Origin: Gryganskiella cystojenkinii
Taxonomy: Eukaryota > Mortierellomycota > Mortierellomycetes > Mortierellales > Mortierellaceae
NCBI GenBank assembly: GCA_015852425.1
Contig: JAAAIG010000921.1
Span: 1-14,654 of the forward strand
Direction of reading: 5' to 3'
Length of the DNA stretch: 14,654 bases
Position 1 is the stretch's first letter. Every line of letters starts with the position of its first letter. The notes beneath the pieces were generated by a model. The model saw only the letters and a list, made by a program, of their open reading frames with translations. It did no database searches and was not told where the DNA came from. This document shows, piece after piece, positions 6,371 through 14,654 of this stretch. Both the position numbers and the translations under genes were made by a program.

Positions 6371-9300
6371 TCAAGAACTGGTGGTGGAAGTAGACTCGAC
6401 AGATGTCGCGGGCATGGCTCCAATCCCATCCTGTGGAGGCGCGGGCATAGTGAGCGTACGACCACGAAGCTTCCTGAACTTGACATTGTCGCGCCTTTCA
6501 ATCTCCACATCCTCCTTCGCCATCAGTTCCTCTACAGTCTTTTCTCCTACTGTATAGCGGATCACTTCCTTGGCAGGAGCTGGAGGCTGAGGGACCACCG
6601 CTGGCACAGAACCGCGTCGGACAGTCGCTTTGACCACAGTCTTTTCTTTGCCAGATCCAGTTGTTGGTCCTGGAGAAGTGGGGGAAGTAGGCGAGCTGGT
6701 GGCGATCGAGACAGATTTGCGCCTCTTGGTCGCCTTGGCATCGGGTTCCGCAGCCTCGGATTTGACGACAACCGCGTCCTTGGAAGTGCCCTTGACCCTC
6801 TTTTCAGTAGCGATCACTGCCGCCGCCGCCGCTGCTGCTGCTGCTGCTGCTCCAGCCTTGGTTCCTTTAGCCTTGGCGGGAGATGTTGCCGCTGCTTCCT
6901 CAGCACTCTTCTTCGCCTTGGAAGAAACCGTTGCCTTGACAGTTTTCACAGACTCAGTCTTGGCTTTGGAAGTCTTGTTCAAAGCGGCTGTTGCTTTAGC
7001 CTTGGCCGTATCCTTGTCCTTCTTTGAAGCCGCGGAACCCTTGGTCTTCGTGGTTGCGACAGTAGAATCGATGGGATCTGTTGAATCAGCAGCCGCCTTT
7101 CCCTTGGTCTTTTTGGTAGCAACCTCCTTGTGGCCGTTCTTGCTCGTCTGCTCCTGAAGAGCTGTGGCGTTCTTAGAGGTGGAAAGGAGAGTGCTGCTCA
7201 CTTTCGGCGCAACGTGTGGACCAGGAGGATAGATACGAAGATTGCCGCGGATGATAGGAGCAACAGATCCGGGCTTGGTAGTCGAGGAACTACCCTTCAA
7301 CTGAATAGCTCTCGGTTTAGAGGGTTTGGCGCATTCTTCCTGATCCTCCGAATCTTCGTCCTCGTCGTCGGAGACAACAGCAGTCTTCGACGTGGTGTTC
7401 CTTCGAGTGACTCCTCCTTCGATTTTAGCTTTCTTTGACATCTTGGACTTTGAGAAAACCGATGGATCTGCGGGGTCTGGCATACGAATGGTGGTAGCCT
7501 GGTGAGTCCGCTTGAGACCATGAGTTGTTGTCGATTTGCGTCCAGAGTTAGAGGCCACGGCACCAGTAGGACCGTAAGCAGTCGTCGACACAGTCAGAGC
7601 GGTGTCGGCCAAGAACATGAGGGCTTCGTCCATATCTGACGATTGGCTGTGATGATGATGACTGCTATGACCACCATCTTGGTTGGCAGTCGCAGGTGAT
7701 TCCGCAGAACTCGAAATCTCACTGTCGTCGGACGGATCGCAATCTTCACAGTTCCAGCTGTACCCACTATTTAGTTCATGGAAAAAAGAAAAAAGGCATA
7801 CAAGATCGGTTAGCGAATGACGAAGCATGAGTAAAGGCGGGCGAAAATGAGCCTTGCAATCCTTACCGAGGAGGCACCCTTGCCATAGGAGGGTCAAGGC
7901 ATTTCGGATGAAAGGGACGTTGACAGGTATCGCAGGTCACCATTCGGTTCAGGACTTTGATTGCCATTGGCGTCAGCATTCCGTCTGCATCGCGTTCTAG
8001 TGCCAGCTTTTCCTCGGGCAAAGTCAATTGGTGGCAAACCGTGCAAGGAACAATTGGGCGCTTTGCCTGGTGTTGGATGCCAGAATGGCCATTGGACGAC
8101 GAATAAGCGCCTGGACTGTGGTTGCCGGTATGCTGTTGCTGTCTATGAGTACCGTAGTGGTGGGTCGAAGACGCATAAGGGCTGTCATCATAGTCGGGAT
8201 AGTCTCGCTTGATCAACCTTCCACGGCTAGAGGTAAATACGACGGGTATTTGGCTCTTGTTGGTCAAGGTCGGCTTCGGATGGACCTTTTTAGACTTTGC
8301 AGTGGCACCTGCATTTGAGGCACTCTTCCCCTTTTTGGTCATCTTGCCATAGACACCTTTGGAGGACCGTCCCTGTCGCTCGCAACCCTCACTGTCGTCG
8401 AATCCAGAGTCGATCGGTCCATGGACTCCACCAGCTGAAAATAGTCCGCCTCCAGGCTGGCTGTAGGGGTGATCGCAACCCATAGAATCAAGGTCAATGG
8501 TTTGTATAATGTCCTGAATACTGCCCTTCCATCTAGAAGAATCAGGCAATGAATTGTACCAGGCCAGCGTGGTATCGATCGAGAGTGGTGTCTCTCCTAC
8601 AAGCTCTTCCGAAGAGATATTCTCGAGGTACTTGGCGCACTCCAACAGACTCGACAATAGATTGCGGGTATAGGTCTCGATCCTCTTTTGCTCTTGCAGC
8701 GCTTGCTCGGCTTTGGATGAAATTACGTCCAGTCTGGATCGAGTTTTGTCGATCTTGTTACCCAGGTAGTAGCCGATTGAATACTGTCGTGAGAGCTCAC
8801 TTCGCTCTCGCGCAATTCGTCGTTCTCTGGCTTGTTTAAAGCGAGAGTAAGAGTGCTCAAAGAGCTCGATCAAACCCTCACCATCTTCATCCTCATCGTC
8901 TTGACCGTCTTGACCGGGCCTTCGGTGTTGTTGTTGCTGCTGCATGTCAAGAAGTCGCTGAGTTCGTTTCCGACTCTGATCCGCCTGCCATTGACCCAGG
9001 AACGCATCACGTTGCTTCACCCACTTGGCCCAACCGTTAAGCTTGGCTTGACCATCGGTGGACCCGTGTTGCTTGCAGTACATAAAGTAAGGGTCTGCCA
9101 TGTCCGAGTCCTCGAGAGTCTCCAGAAGCGAAAAAGACTGTGCGCAGGTGATGTGGAAGGATTTTCGACACTGTCCAGCATCGCACTGCACACATGCACC
9201 CAAAGCAGCGTCCACGGAATCTTTGCAAAGGTAACAGGTCTAGTAAAAGAAAGAATGAGGCCAGAGGTGAGTATCAGATTAATCTTTTTAACTCAGCAGT

Positions 9301-11122
9301 TGTCCAAAAGCGGCATTTTTTTTTTCTTCTTTACCAAGTTCCAGTTCTTTTCGGGTATGTCACGAACAGAGATCTTGTCCACGTTGTCGGGATCGCCTAG
9401 TGTGGTCTCTGGAAGCCAAAGGGCACAAACAACGTGCACCCATCCTCCACTTGGGTCCTCGGGAATCAGTCTGCGGAAAGCACCGTCCTTGGACGGGCAG
9501 CATACGCACGACTAATAATAGGGGGAGAGGGAAGGAGAAAAAAAGACGTCAGAACAATGGTATCAGAAGAACCTTAACTAAAGATACATTTTTTTTCAAA
9601 AAAAAAAAACAAAATTGAATTGAACTGAAATGTTGTCGGGGAAGAGGGTAGCGGAAAACGTGGATATTTTTCTTACCACGACTTCCTCGGGAGGAGCCTT
9701 GCATCGGTCACACAACCATGGTTCGCTTTCTGACGGGAGAGTCTTTACACCATAACAGGCTTGGTGCACGCAGAGGGCACAGTCGAGAGTGTCACAGTAT
9801 ACAAAGACGTTGTCTGCCTCTGTTGATCGACCAAGGCACACGCAGCATACTTCTGGGTCGTTGTCTTTCTATTTTTTGTGGTTGTTTGGTATTGATTTGT
9901 TTTTCGAGGTTGGGAAGAGTTTGGGTCAGAGAGCGCGTACAAGGGGGAGGGGGAAGCACAAGATAGGGAGGAAGAGATGGGAAAGAGAAGGGGGATTGGG
10001 GGGGCTAAAACTTACCCATTGCCAAAGCACTGTCAGGAGGTCTTGTTCGTCGTTCAGAGCTTCCTGTTGTTCAGGCTTCACCTCATCCTCACTGGCTGCA
10101 TCGTCCGGCATGATCATGTCTTCATCCTCATCGTTGCTGTCCATCTTTGTGTCCTCAAAGTCCGAGTCGTCCTCGTCTACTCCCAGGTCAATAGGGATCT
10201 CATGTACAGACTTTGTCCTGATTTTTCGTTTTCCCGGATCTCGATCTGCGACTTTTTTTTTTTTTGAGTGTTGTATGGTCCAAACGTTTAAAAAAGAGTC
10301 CATGGGTGAAACCCATTTTCCAAACGAAGCAAACGAAGGGAGCGGAGAGGGAGGAGTAAGAAAAAAATTACATCAAGAAGAGTATCAATGGTTAGCACGT
10401 TGGCTGGGTTCAATGATGGTCAAAGAGCAATAAAAAAAACCCAAAATAAAAGAAGGGCTGCCTGAATCGAGTGGTCGAAGTAGGAATGCAAAAACAAAAA
10501 ACAAAACGGCCCAAAAAAACTTTTTTGTCTTTTCCTTACAGATCTTTTGGAACAGACTCGCAGTGTCGTTCTCGCTCTTCTTGGACGACTCGGTTTTGGC
10601 TTTCTTTTTGGCAGGCATCCCAGCGGCATCCTTGGCGGTGGTAACAATCGTTCCCGATGTGGTGGGCGAGATATCGACGCTAACATGCCGGCTCTCTCTC
10701 TTGAGTCTCCCTCCAGGCGCCGATACAATCTCGGTAGACTGCGGTCCTCCCGTTTCTGGCTGATCCGAACGATGCTCAAAGATTGTGTTTGAAAGTGGAG
10801 TCTGTCCATGTTCTTCCATTGGCGTCGGTAACAATGGGTAAGGCGGGCTGTGGTAGGGACGGCTGGGATATGCTTGGTTGTGATGCAGTTGAGGATGGTG
10901 TTGGTGTTGATGACTGTAATCCTGCGAGTGAGCGAGACCGTTGTATTGATGGTGATGACGATGTTGGTGTTGTTGGAGTTGGTGTTGGTGGATAGATCCC
11001 ATGTCCAGGGACAGGCGATCCGACCGGGTATCGGCACTCGAGTCTGGTGTCATCATGGTTGGTGTCCTGGCACTGCTAAACTCTTGTGGAAATGAGGCTG
11101 GGTAGTGTTGAGGTGGAACCAT
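6371..11122 (-). CDS. PHF14-like multi-PHD chromatin protein, six exons
   Basis: Predicted nuclear histone reader. Exons (minus order): 11122-10540, 10251-10016, 9868-9677, 9511-9335, 9239-7867, 7766-6371; phases agree, about 1318 aa (1316 if the CAG acceptor at 10246 is used for exon 2). Residues 1-195 are His/Gln/Pro-rich and probably disordered, ending in a KKKAK basic patch; 200-270 are acidic. PHD1 spans Cys281-Cys329. The extended PHD runs from Cys339 through WVHVVC (361-366), then CYLC (398), CVQC, FHITC (424-428) and YCKQH (450-454). A charged coiled-coil-like stretch lies around 520-620. A C-terminal PHD runs from Cys795 to Cys863 (CDTC, FHPKC, GYSWNCEDC). The tail is Lys/Ala/Ser-rich with a poly-Ala run near 1159-1171. 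PHD, ePHD, coiled coil, then PHD with CLDPP and GYxWxC matches animal PHF14 better than Jade/Nto1, which lack the late finger; no bromodomain is present. Confidence 0.88.
6817..6852 (-). repeat. GCN trinucleotide repeat coding poly-alanine
   Basis: A run of GCA then GCG/GCC codons (plus strand GCCGCC...GCTGCTGCT) encodes about 12 consecutive alanines in the C-terminal tail of the PHF14-like protein. It mixes two codon forms, so it is partly interrupted and likely less unstable than a pure repeat. Length variation between isolates is likely. Confidence 0.85.
10252..10539 (-). other. PHF14-like intron 1 with ambiguous acceptor
   Basis: A 288-bp intron with donor GTAAGG. The acceptor is either AAAAAG at 10253-10252 or CAG six nt further on (10247-10246); both keep the frame and change only two residues. 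A strong branch-like GCTAACC occurs near 10395, unusually far (about 140 nt) from either acceptor, and the sequence just before the acceptor is poly-A instead of pyrimidine. A small extra exon is therefore not excluded. Confidence 0.55.
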
Positions 11123-12528
11123 GGCTCTTATGTGGTCTGTATTTTTTTCTCTCTTTTCTTCTTTCTGGATACGAAACTTTCTTTTGTTGGAGGATGCTCA
11201 GCTGGTCAAAAGAGCAAAGCTGGCAACACGAGATCGGACTGGAGGAAGGTTGAACACTGACGGGATGATTCTTTCACCTATCGAGGTATGTAATTGTTGT
11301 TGACAGAGTAGAGAAGAAAGGGTCCGATTCACGATCACAAAGATTGGTATGATCATCACATATGAAAACTGTTAATAAACAAAGGCTAAGTTCTTTCATG
11401 AGAAGTGGTTCTCTTCTATATGTCCTTTCCATACCCAGCCTGGTAATCTTGACAAACACACTCCCCACACCAGAACCAGAGTGGCGTCGTTTTTGATATT
11501 TCCACGGTACTGAATGATGCGACAGGTGCAAGAATGGACTGTTGGCGAAAAGGGTCGATTGCTTCCTTGAAGATGCAAGCTTTGTAGTCTGGACAGGGAG
11601 ACTGAAGTAATAAAGGTCCCGAGAAGAGGGTGGGAATGAGACGGAGAAGCGGAAGAAAGGAGAAATGGAGGGAAAGAGAAGGAAAAGTGAATGAATGACT
11701 GTAATGAAGAAAGAAAAAAGAAGGATAAAAATGGTCAGAACGGGTAAAAGGTTGATATTGAAAATCAAAAAAAAATTGAGAAACGACAGAATCGGACCAA
11801 TCAATCCTACATGCGATTTCCCAATGTTGCGTGCGAAACCCATGTAAGAAAAGTAAAAAATGAGAATGGGAAAAAAAATCTTTTGAGCCCCACTTGCAGT
11901 TTTTTTTTTTTTTTTACTCTCAGGGGCCGAAGAAAGTTTTTTTTTTTTCTGAACTTTTCCCTTTTGCCACTCCACCGCCCACAGTCCGCCCCGATTCCAC
12001 TCCCTGTTGCAAAGAAAAAGAGCTCCCCTTCCATCCTCCCGTCCCAGAAGTGCGCAATTGGCAATTGGAGGACACACCAATGTTAGCAGCAGCGAGGGGC
12101 TGAATGTGAGGTTGGGACAAAAAAACGACAGTCCAATTGCTCGCGCATGGAGATCCCTTTCTTTTTTACTTTTTTGCCCCTCTTTCTTTTTTTTTTGTTC
12201 CTTTCTTCCCACCTTGTGCACAAACCATGGACACAAAGGACAAAACTGAACACAAAAAAAAATTAAACAATCAACAAAGCGACGGATTGGGCGAGGTTGA
12301 GGTTTACGAGTTGAATGCAACTCCTCCCCCACCACACGACCCGTCAGTCTGCGGCAGAACGGGAAGAAAAATCCGAGCCAGATAACCACTTTCTTTTCTT
12401 CTTTTACTTTCATCATTTTCGACCTTTTTCTCTTTTTCTTTCTCTTTTTTCTTTCTCTCTTTCTCGAGACAAAATCCTTCCTCCATTCGACACAGCATCC
12501 ACACCCCACCCCGACAAAAGACCTCGAT
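11123..12528. other. Gene-poor purine/pyrimidine-skewed region
   Basis: Upstream of the PHF14-like start, the plus strand is purine-rich at about 11620-11880 and pyrimidine-rich with long T runs at 11900-12480. This makes a 525-codon stop-free minus-strand frame (11274-12851) of Lys/Phe/Ser-rich low complexity that I do not accept as a gene. The one balanced-composition segment, about 11416-11601, carries the cupredoxin-like exon listed separately. A pyrimidine-rich leader at 12390-12475 precedes the candidate plus-strand gene at 12529. Confidence 0.5.
11416..11843 (-). CDS. Possible cupredoxin-like gene or remnant
   Basis: The minus-strand segment 11601-11416 follows a good acceptor (TTACTTCAG) and encodes 61 residues before TAG. 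It starts SPCPDYKACIFKEA and ends with TTPLWFWCGECVCQDYQAG. This recalls the C-terminal half of fungal plastocyanin-like cupredoxins, where a Pro-Cys segment is followed by a PxWF-x-C copper-site strand and then Cys-Gln-Ala-Gly-Met. Here the usual copper His and Met are not in place (Tyr follows the final Gly). A possible upstream exon (11843-11811, ATG to CAT, donor GTAGGA) joins in phase over a 209-bp intron, giving 72 aa, but it supplies no signal peptide and no N-terminal cupredoxin strands. So this may be a decayed fragment, or the true 5' exons may be unrecognised. Homology is a judgement by eye. Confidence 0.3.
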
Positions 12529-12877
12529 ATGTCTGACAACAAAAATTTTCTCGATAACGATATTGACAAACAGCGAACCCAACAGTCGACTCGGAACAAC
12601 TCTCCGCAGCATGGTACAATGTAGAGACGATTCTCAGAAAGAGTCACGCGGTAACAAGGTAACAAACAAGGAAGCGATAACCATGACGCCATAACCGAAA
12701 TGGGTTCCTTTATTCGATTTTCGATTTTTTTGCGATCACTGGTGCCCAACCAATTTTTCAGGACCGCAAGACCCAAATGTATCCGCTTCGTCATATCCAT
12801 GTCCGACCCAGATCGTCTTCTCTGAAGATTCTCACTCTTTCCGATTGGCATGGAAGGCTTCTAGGCAGGACTTTTGA
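12529..12877 (+). CDS. Possible two-exon small protein, 66 aa
   Basis: ATG at 12529 follows a pyrimidine-rich leader very like those of UNG and MIX23. Exon 1 (12529-12613) reads MSDNKNFLDNDIDKQRTQQS and continues to SPQH, ending CATG|GTACAA. Exon 2 (12762-12877) follows a T-rich acceptor (AATTTTTCAG) and continues in phase with GPQDPNVSASSYPCPTQIVF, then SEDSHSFRLAWKASRQDF and TGA. The 148-bp intron has a CCAAC-like branch site. The protein is polar, with no membrane helix or known motif. The leader, splice sites and phase support a real gene. The small size and sudden end could mean further exons, a truncated gene or chance. No family recognised. Confidence 0.38.
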
Positions 12878-13431
12878 TGTCTAAAGACAGTTGGGCGGAG
12901 CGCCAGGCTAGACCGGGCGAAAGAAATGGCGAGCAGCTGCACGCAAAATGCGCATCATGGATTGAACCGCCCTGTCCTACCACGAAACCTTTTTTCTTTC
13001 TTCTCTGTTTTTGTGTTTGGGAGCACAAAAAAAAAGGGATGACCAAGAAGGAGGGCGGAAAAGGAGAAGGGGGAAGTCCAAGAACGCACTGACGTCGTTT
13101 GTTTTTTTGCTGCACCCCTGGAAAGCAGTAAGAAAATAAAAAAAAATACACGCGAGCAGTCGCGAAGGCGCTCGAGATGAACGCGTTCTTTCGAATGTTG
13201 ATTTTTTAGCAGTGTTATTCTATACTCTTTGTTCCCTATGAACAATAAACTATGCGAACTGAATCTCAGTATCCCAGTATGTGTTTGAATTCCTGGCTAC
13301 CGAAGGACATTCTCGGTTGCTTTTGCTTTGGAAGAGATACTGCTAAAAACTGTCGCTGGTCATAAATGGAACCCCTTCGCGTCAATGTTAAACATCGTCT
13401 CGAAAACGATCGATCCCAGCTGTTCCTTATC
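12878..13431. other. No gene seen
   Basis: Mixed sequence with A runs at 13026-13034 and 13135-13146. A 10-bp perfect palindrome GAACGCGTTC lies at 13179-13188 in a CG-rich patch (13150-13190). No protein-like frame was found on either strand. Confidence 0.4.
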
Positions 13432-13979
13432 TCAGCCGATATGTTCTAAAATGCTGTTGACCACAAAGAGGATATATGAACCGCCTCCATCATCCTCGGA
13501 AAGGATGCATTCCCCTTCGTTACGTCTGCTCTTGTGGTGGGGTATATCAAAACAGAAAAAAAATCCAAGGTAATATTGGCCGCGCACGGCGAATCCATGT
13601 TCCCAGCTGTCTCAAAGTCTCTAATACAGTACTGTTTGCGGACTTGACCATCACGAAACTGATAAAAGATGCCGAGAGAGTTCCACTGCGGCTCCGGCTC
13701 TGAAAGCAAACGACCCTCAATGACCTAGAAAAAGAATTCCTATTGATGACATTTATAACGGATTCAAGTCCTGGGCCCTTCTAGCCGCAGAATGATTTGC
13801 ACTTTTGCCGCAGTTTGCATAGATGCGATTGACGTGGTTGACCTGAATAGCCGAGATTGGCGACTTGTAACCTTTAGGAGTTGGTCTCCAAGCGAAAATG
13901 TTGTAGGCGGGGTGAAACCGGTGCTGTTGGTTCTTGGACGTTGCGATCAAAATTGGATTTTCGAACGACCTTGAGAAGG
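13432..13979 (-). CDS. Possible partial gene, three exons, unknown
   Basis: Three minus-strand segments look coding and join in phase. Exon A, 13979-13843, after acceptor TTATTCGCAG, contains FHPAYNIFAWRPTPKGY. Exon B, 13724-13588, after acceptor TTTTTCTAG, contains VIEGRLLSEPEPQWNSLGIF and FRDGQVRKQYCIRDFETAGN. Exon C, 13525-13432, contains ECILSEDDGGGSYILFVVNS and ends TGA. The donor of exon A is CAG|GTCAAC and that of exon B a weak GCC|GTGCGC. Together they give about 120 residues; an N-terminal exon with an ATG was not found, so the gene is partial or broken. HxAxNIFAWR and the later DDGG faintly recall the IMPACT/YIH1 domain, but the spacing between them (about 60 residues) is far too long, so I do not assign it. 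Beyond the TGA the same frame stays open for 20 codons. Confidence 0.3.
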
Positions 13980-14601
13980 CTGCGAATAACAATAATCAGC
14001 AGCGGTCAGAGCCGGGGCTTGGTTCTGCCCCCCCCCCCTTTTTTTTGTCTGTCACCCAAAGCTGCAATAAAGGGGATGGGCCGTTTGACACGTTTCTGCG
14101 CGCTCTAAGCTTGACAGCAGACAGTTGTCCATGCTTTTTTAAGATCCCTTAGATCCTGCTCCAATAAGCCAGAAGGGTAGGTTGTTTGGGGCGCCAGTTC
14201 GACCTTCCATGCCACTGTGTCCTGGGCGGCCGTTTTTTTTTAAATTGTCAGAGGTACCTCGCGAGTGTGTGTGTGGAAGGGGGTTATTATCGGTTAGCTG
14301 TAAGTGAACGGGTTTAACATTCAACCCAGTGGAAACGGAAAGAATAAAACGCCTCTGCACTGCACGATCTGGCCCATGCACTAACCCGCGACCTCGTGAG
14401 TGGTGTCAATCGACTTGCCTCAGCGAAGCCAGGTCTTTTCCTCCAAGTGGTCTTTCATGTTCGTACGTCACTAATATCTGGGACCCTTTTCCAAGGCCCT
14501 GGATGTGGTTCCATGAAGGAGACCCTTAAGATAAGTCACGTGATGACACCGAAATTGGTTCAAAAACGATCGATTCGTCATCACAGCATCCAACAATTCC
14601 A
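13980..14601. other. No confident gene; tRNA 5' flank
   Basis: Holds a C run followed by a T run (about 14028-14046) and a GT dinucleotide stretch at 14265-14274. Short ORFs on both strands have no family resemblance. Near the tRNA, the sequence AAGATAAG (14527-14534) is followed at once by the palindrome TCACGTGA (14536-14543), a GATA-type and an E-box-type site about 60 nt upstream of the tRNA. Confidence 0.4.
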
Positions 14602-14654
14602 GCCCGCATAGCTCATTGGTAGAGCGTCTGCCTAGTAAGCAGAAGGTAGCAGGT
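14602..14654 (+). tRNA. tRNA-Thr (anticodon AGT), 3' end outside window
   Basis: Starts with acceptor strand GCCCGCA (14602-14608) and TA. The D-arm is GCTC ATTGGTA GAGC (A-box), and the anticodon stem TCTGC pairs with GCAGA around loop CTAGTAA. Loop positions give anticodon AGT, read as Thr. A five-nt variable region (AGGTA) follows, and the window ends inside the 5' half of the T-stem (GCAGGT), so the T-loop/B-box and the 3' acceptor strand are missing. No intron is present in the anticodon loop. Confidence 0.92.

Noticed and set aside
6630..7157. 175-codon plus-strand ORF rich in Ala/Leu/Val
   Set aside because: Antisense shadow of the Lys/Ala/Ser-rich tail of the PHF14-like protein, including the poly-Ala repeat read on the opposite strand.
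8832..9515. 227-codon plus-strand ORF
   Set aside because: Lies opposite the extended PHD exons, crosses a genuine intron and has no family resemblance.
11274..12851. 525-codon minus-strand ORF as a protein-coding gene
   Set aside because: Low-complexity Lys/Phe/Ser-rich translation driven by homopolymer runs, no domain, mixed hydrophobic and basic blocks without a pattern, and it overlaps better candidates on both strands.
12878..13431. CRISPR, rRNA or further tRNA genes in the right-hand gene-poor region
   Set aside because: No spaced direct repeats, no conserved rRNA blocks and no A-box/B-box cloverleaf other than the tRNA at 14602.
13432..13979. IMPACT/YIH1 domain assignment
   Set aside because: Only two short echoes, separated by about 60 residues where the real domain has roughly 10-20, and the following RWYGG block is absent.

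Overview
The window looks like nuclear DNA of an early-diverging filamentous fungus, most likely Mucoromycota/Mortierellomycota. This is inferred from many short GT-AG introns (about 60-330 bp), recognisable CTAAC/CTGAC-like branch sites, homopolymer A/T runs between and inside genes, and closest remembered similarity of the first gene to mucoralean CarG geranylgeranyl diphosphate synthase. No bacterial operon, CRISPR array, insertion sequence or transposase is visible. All exon models were made by eye from splice sites, phase and family conservation.

Layout. (1) 210-2063, minus: nine-exon geranylgeranyl diphosphate synthase (320 aa). (2) 2064-2473: head-to-head promoter with CT-rich tract. 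(3) 2474-3735, plus: three-exon uracil-DNA glycosylase (345 aa). (4) 4169-4652, minus: two-exon, 124-aa single-pass membrane protein with a Cys cluster, a PPPY motif and a very acidic tail; convergent with UNG. (5) 4920-5939, plus: MIX23/CID2-family mitochondrial intermembrane-space protein, four exons. Its 326-bp first intron carries a complete 90-aa ORF in the same orientation. (6) 6371-11122, minus: six-exon, about 1318-aa PHF14-like chromatin reader (PHD, extended PHD, coiled coil, third PHD, basic/Ala-rich tail). (7) 11123-14601: gene-poor, purine/pyrimidine-skewed sequence with only tentative genes: a cupredoxin-like exon (minus), a two-exon 66-codon gene (plus) and a three-exon unknown (minus). 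(8) 14602-14654: a tRNA-Thr(AGT) cut by the window end.

The recognised genes are housekeeping functions: isoprenoid supply, base-excision repair, mitochondrial import/stress and histone reading. They do not form one pathway; their arrangement is alternating divergent and convergent pairs typical of compact fungal genomes. I saw no coherent undescribed multi-gene system. The best leads are the ORF nested in the MIX23 intron, the PPPY membrane protein, the altered third PHD finger of the PHF14-like protein, and the unassigned exons in the right third.
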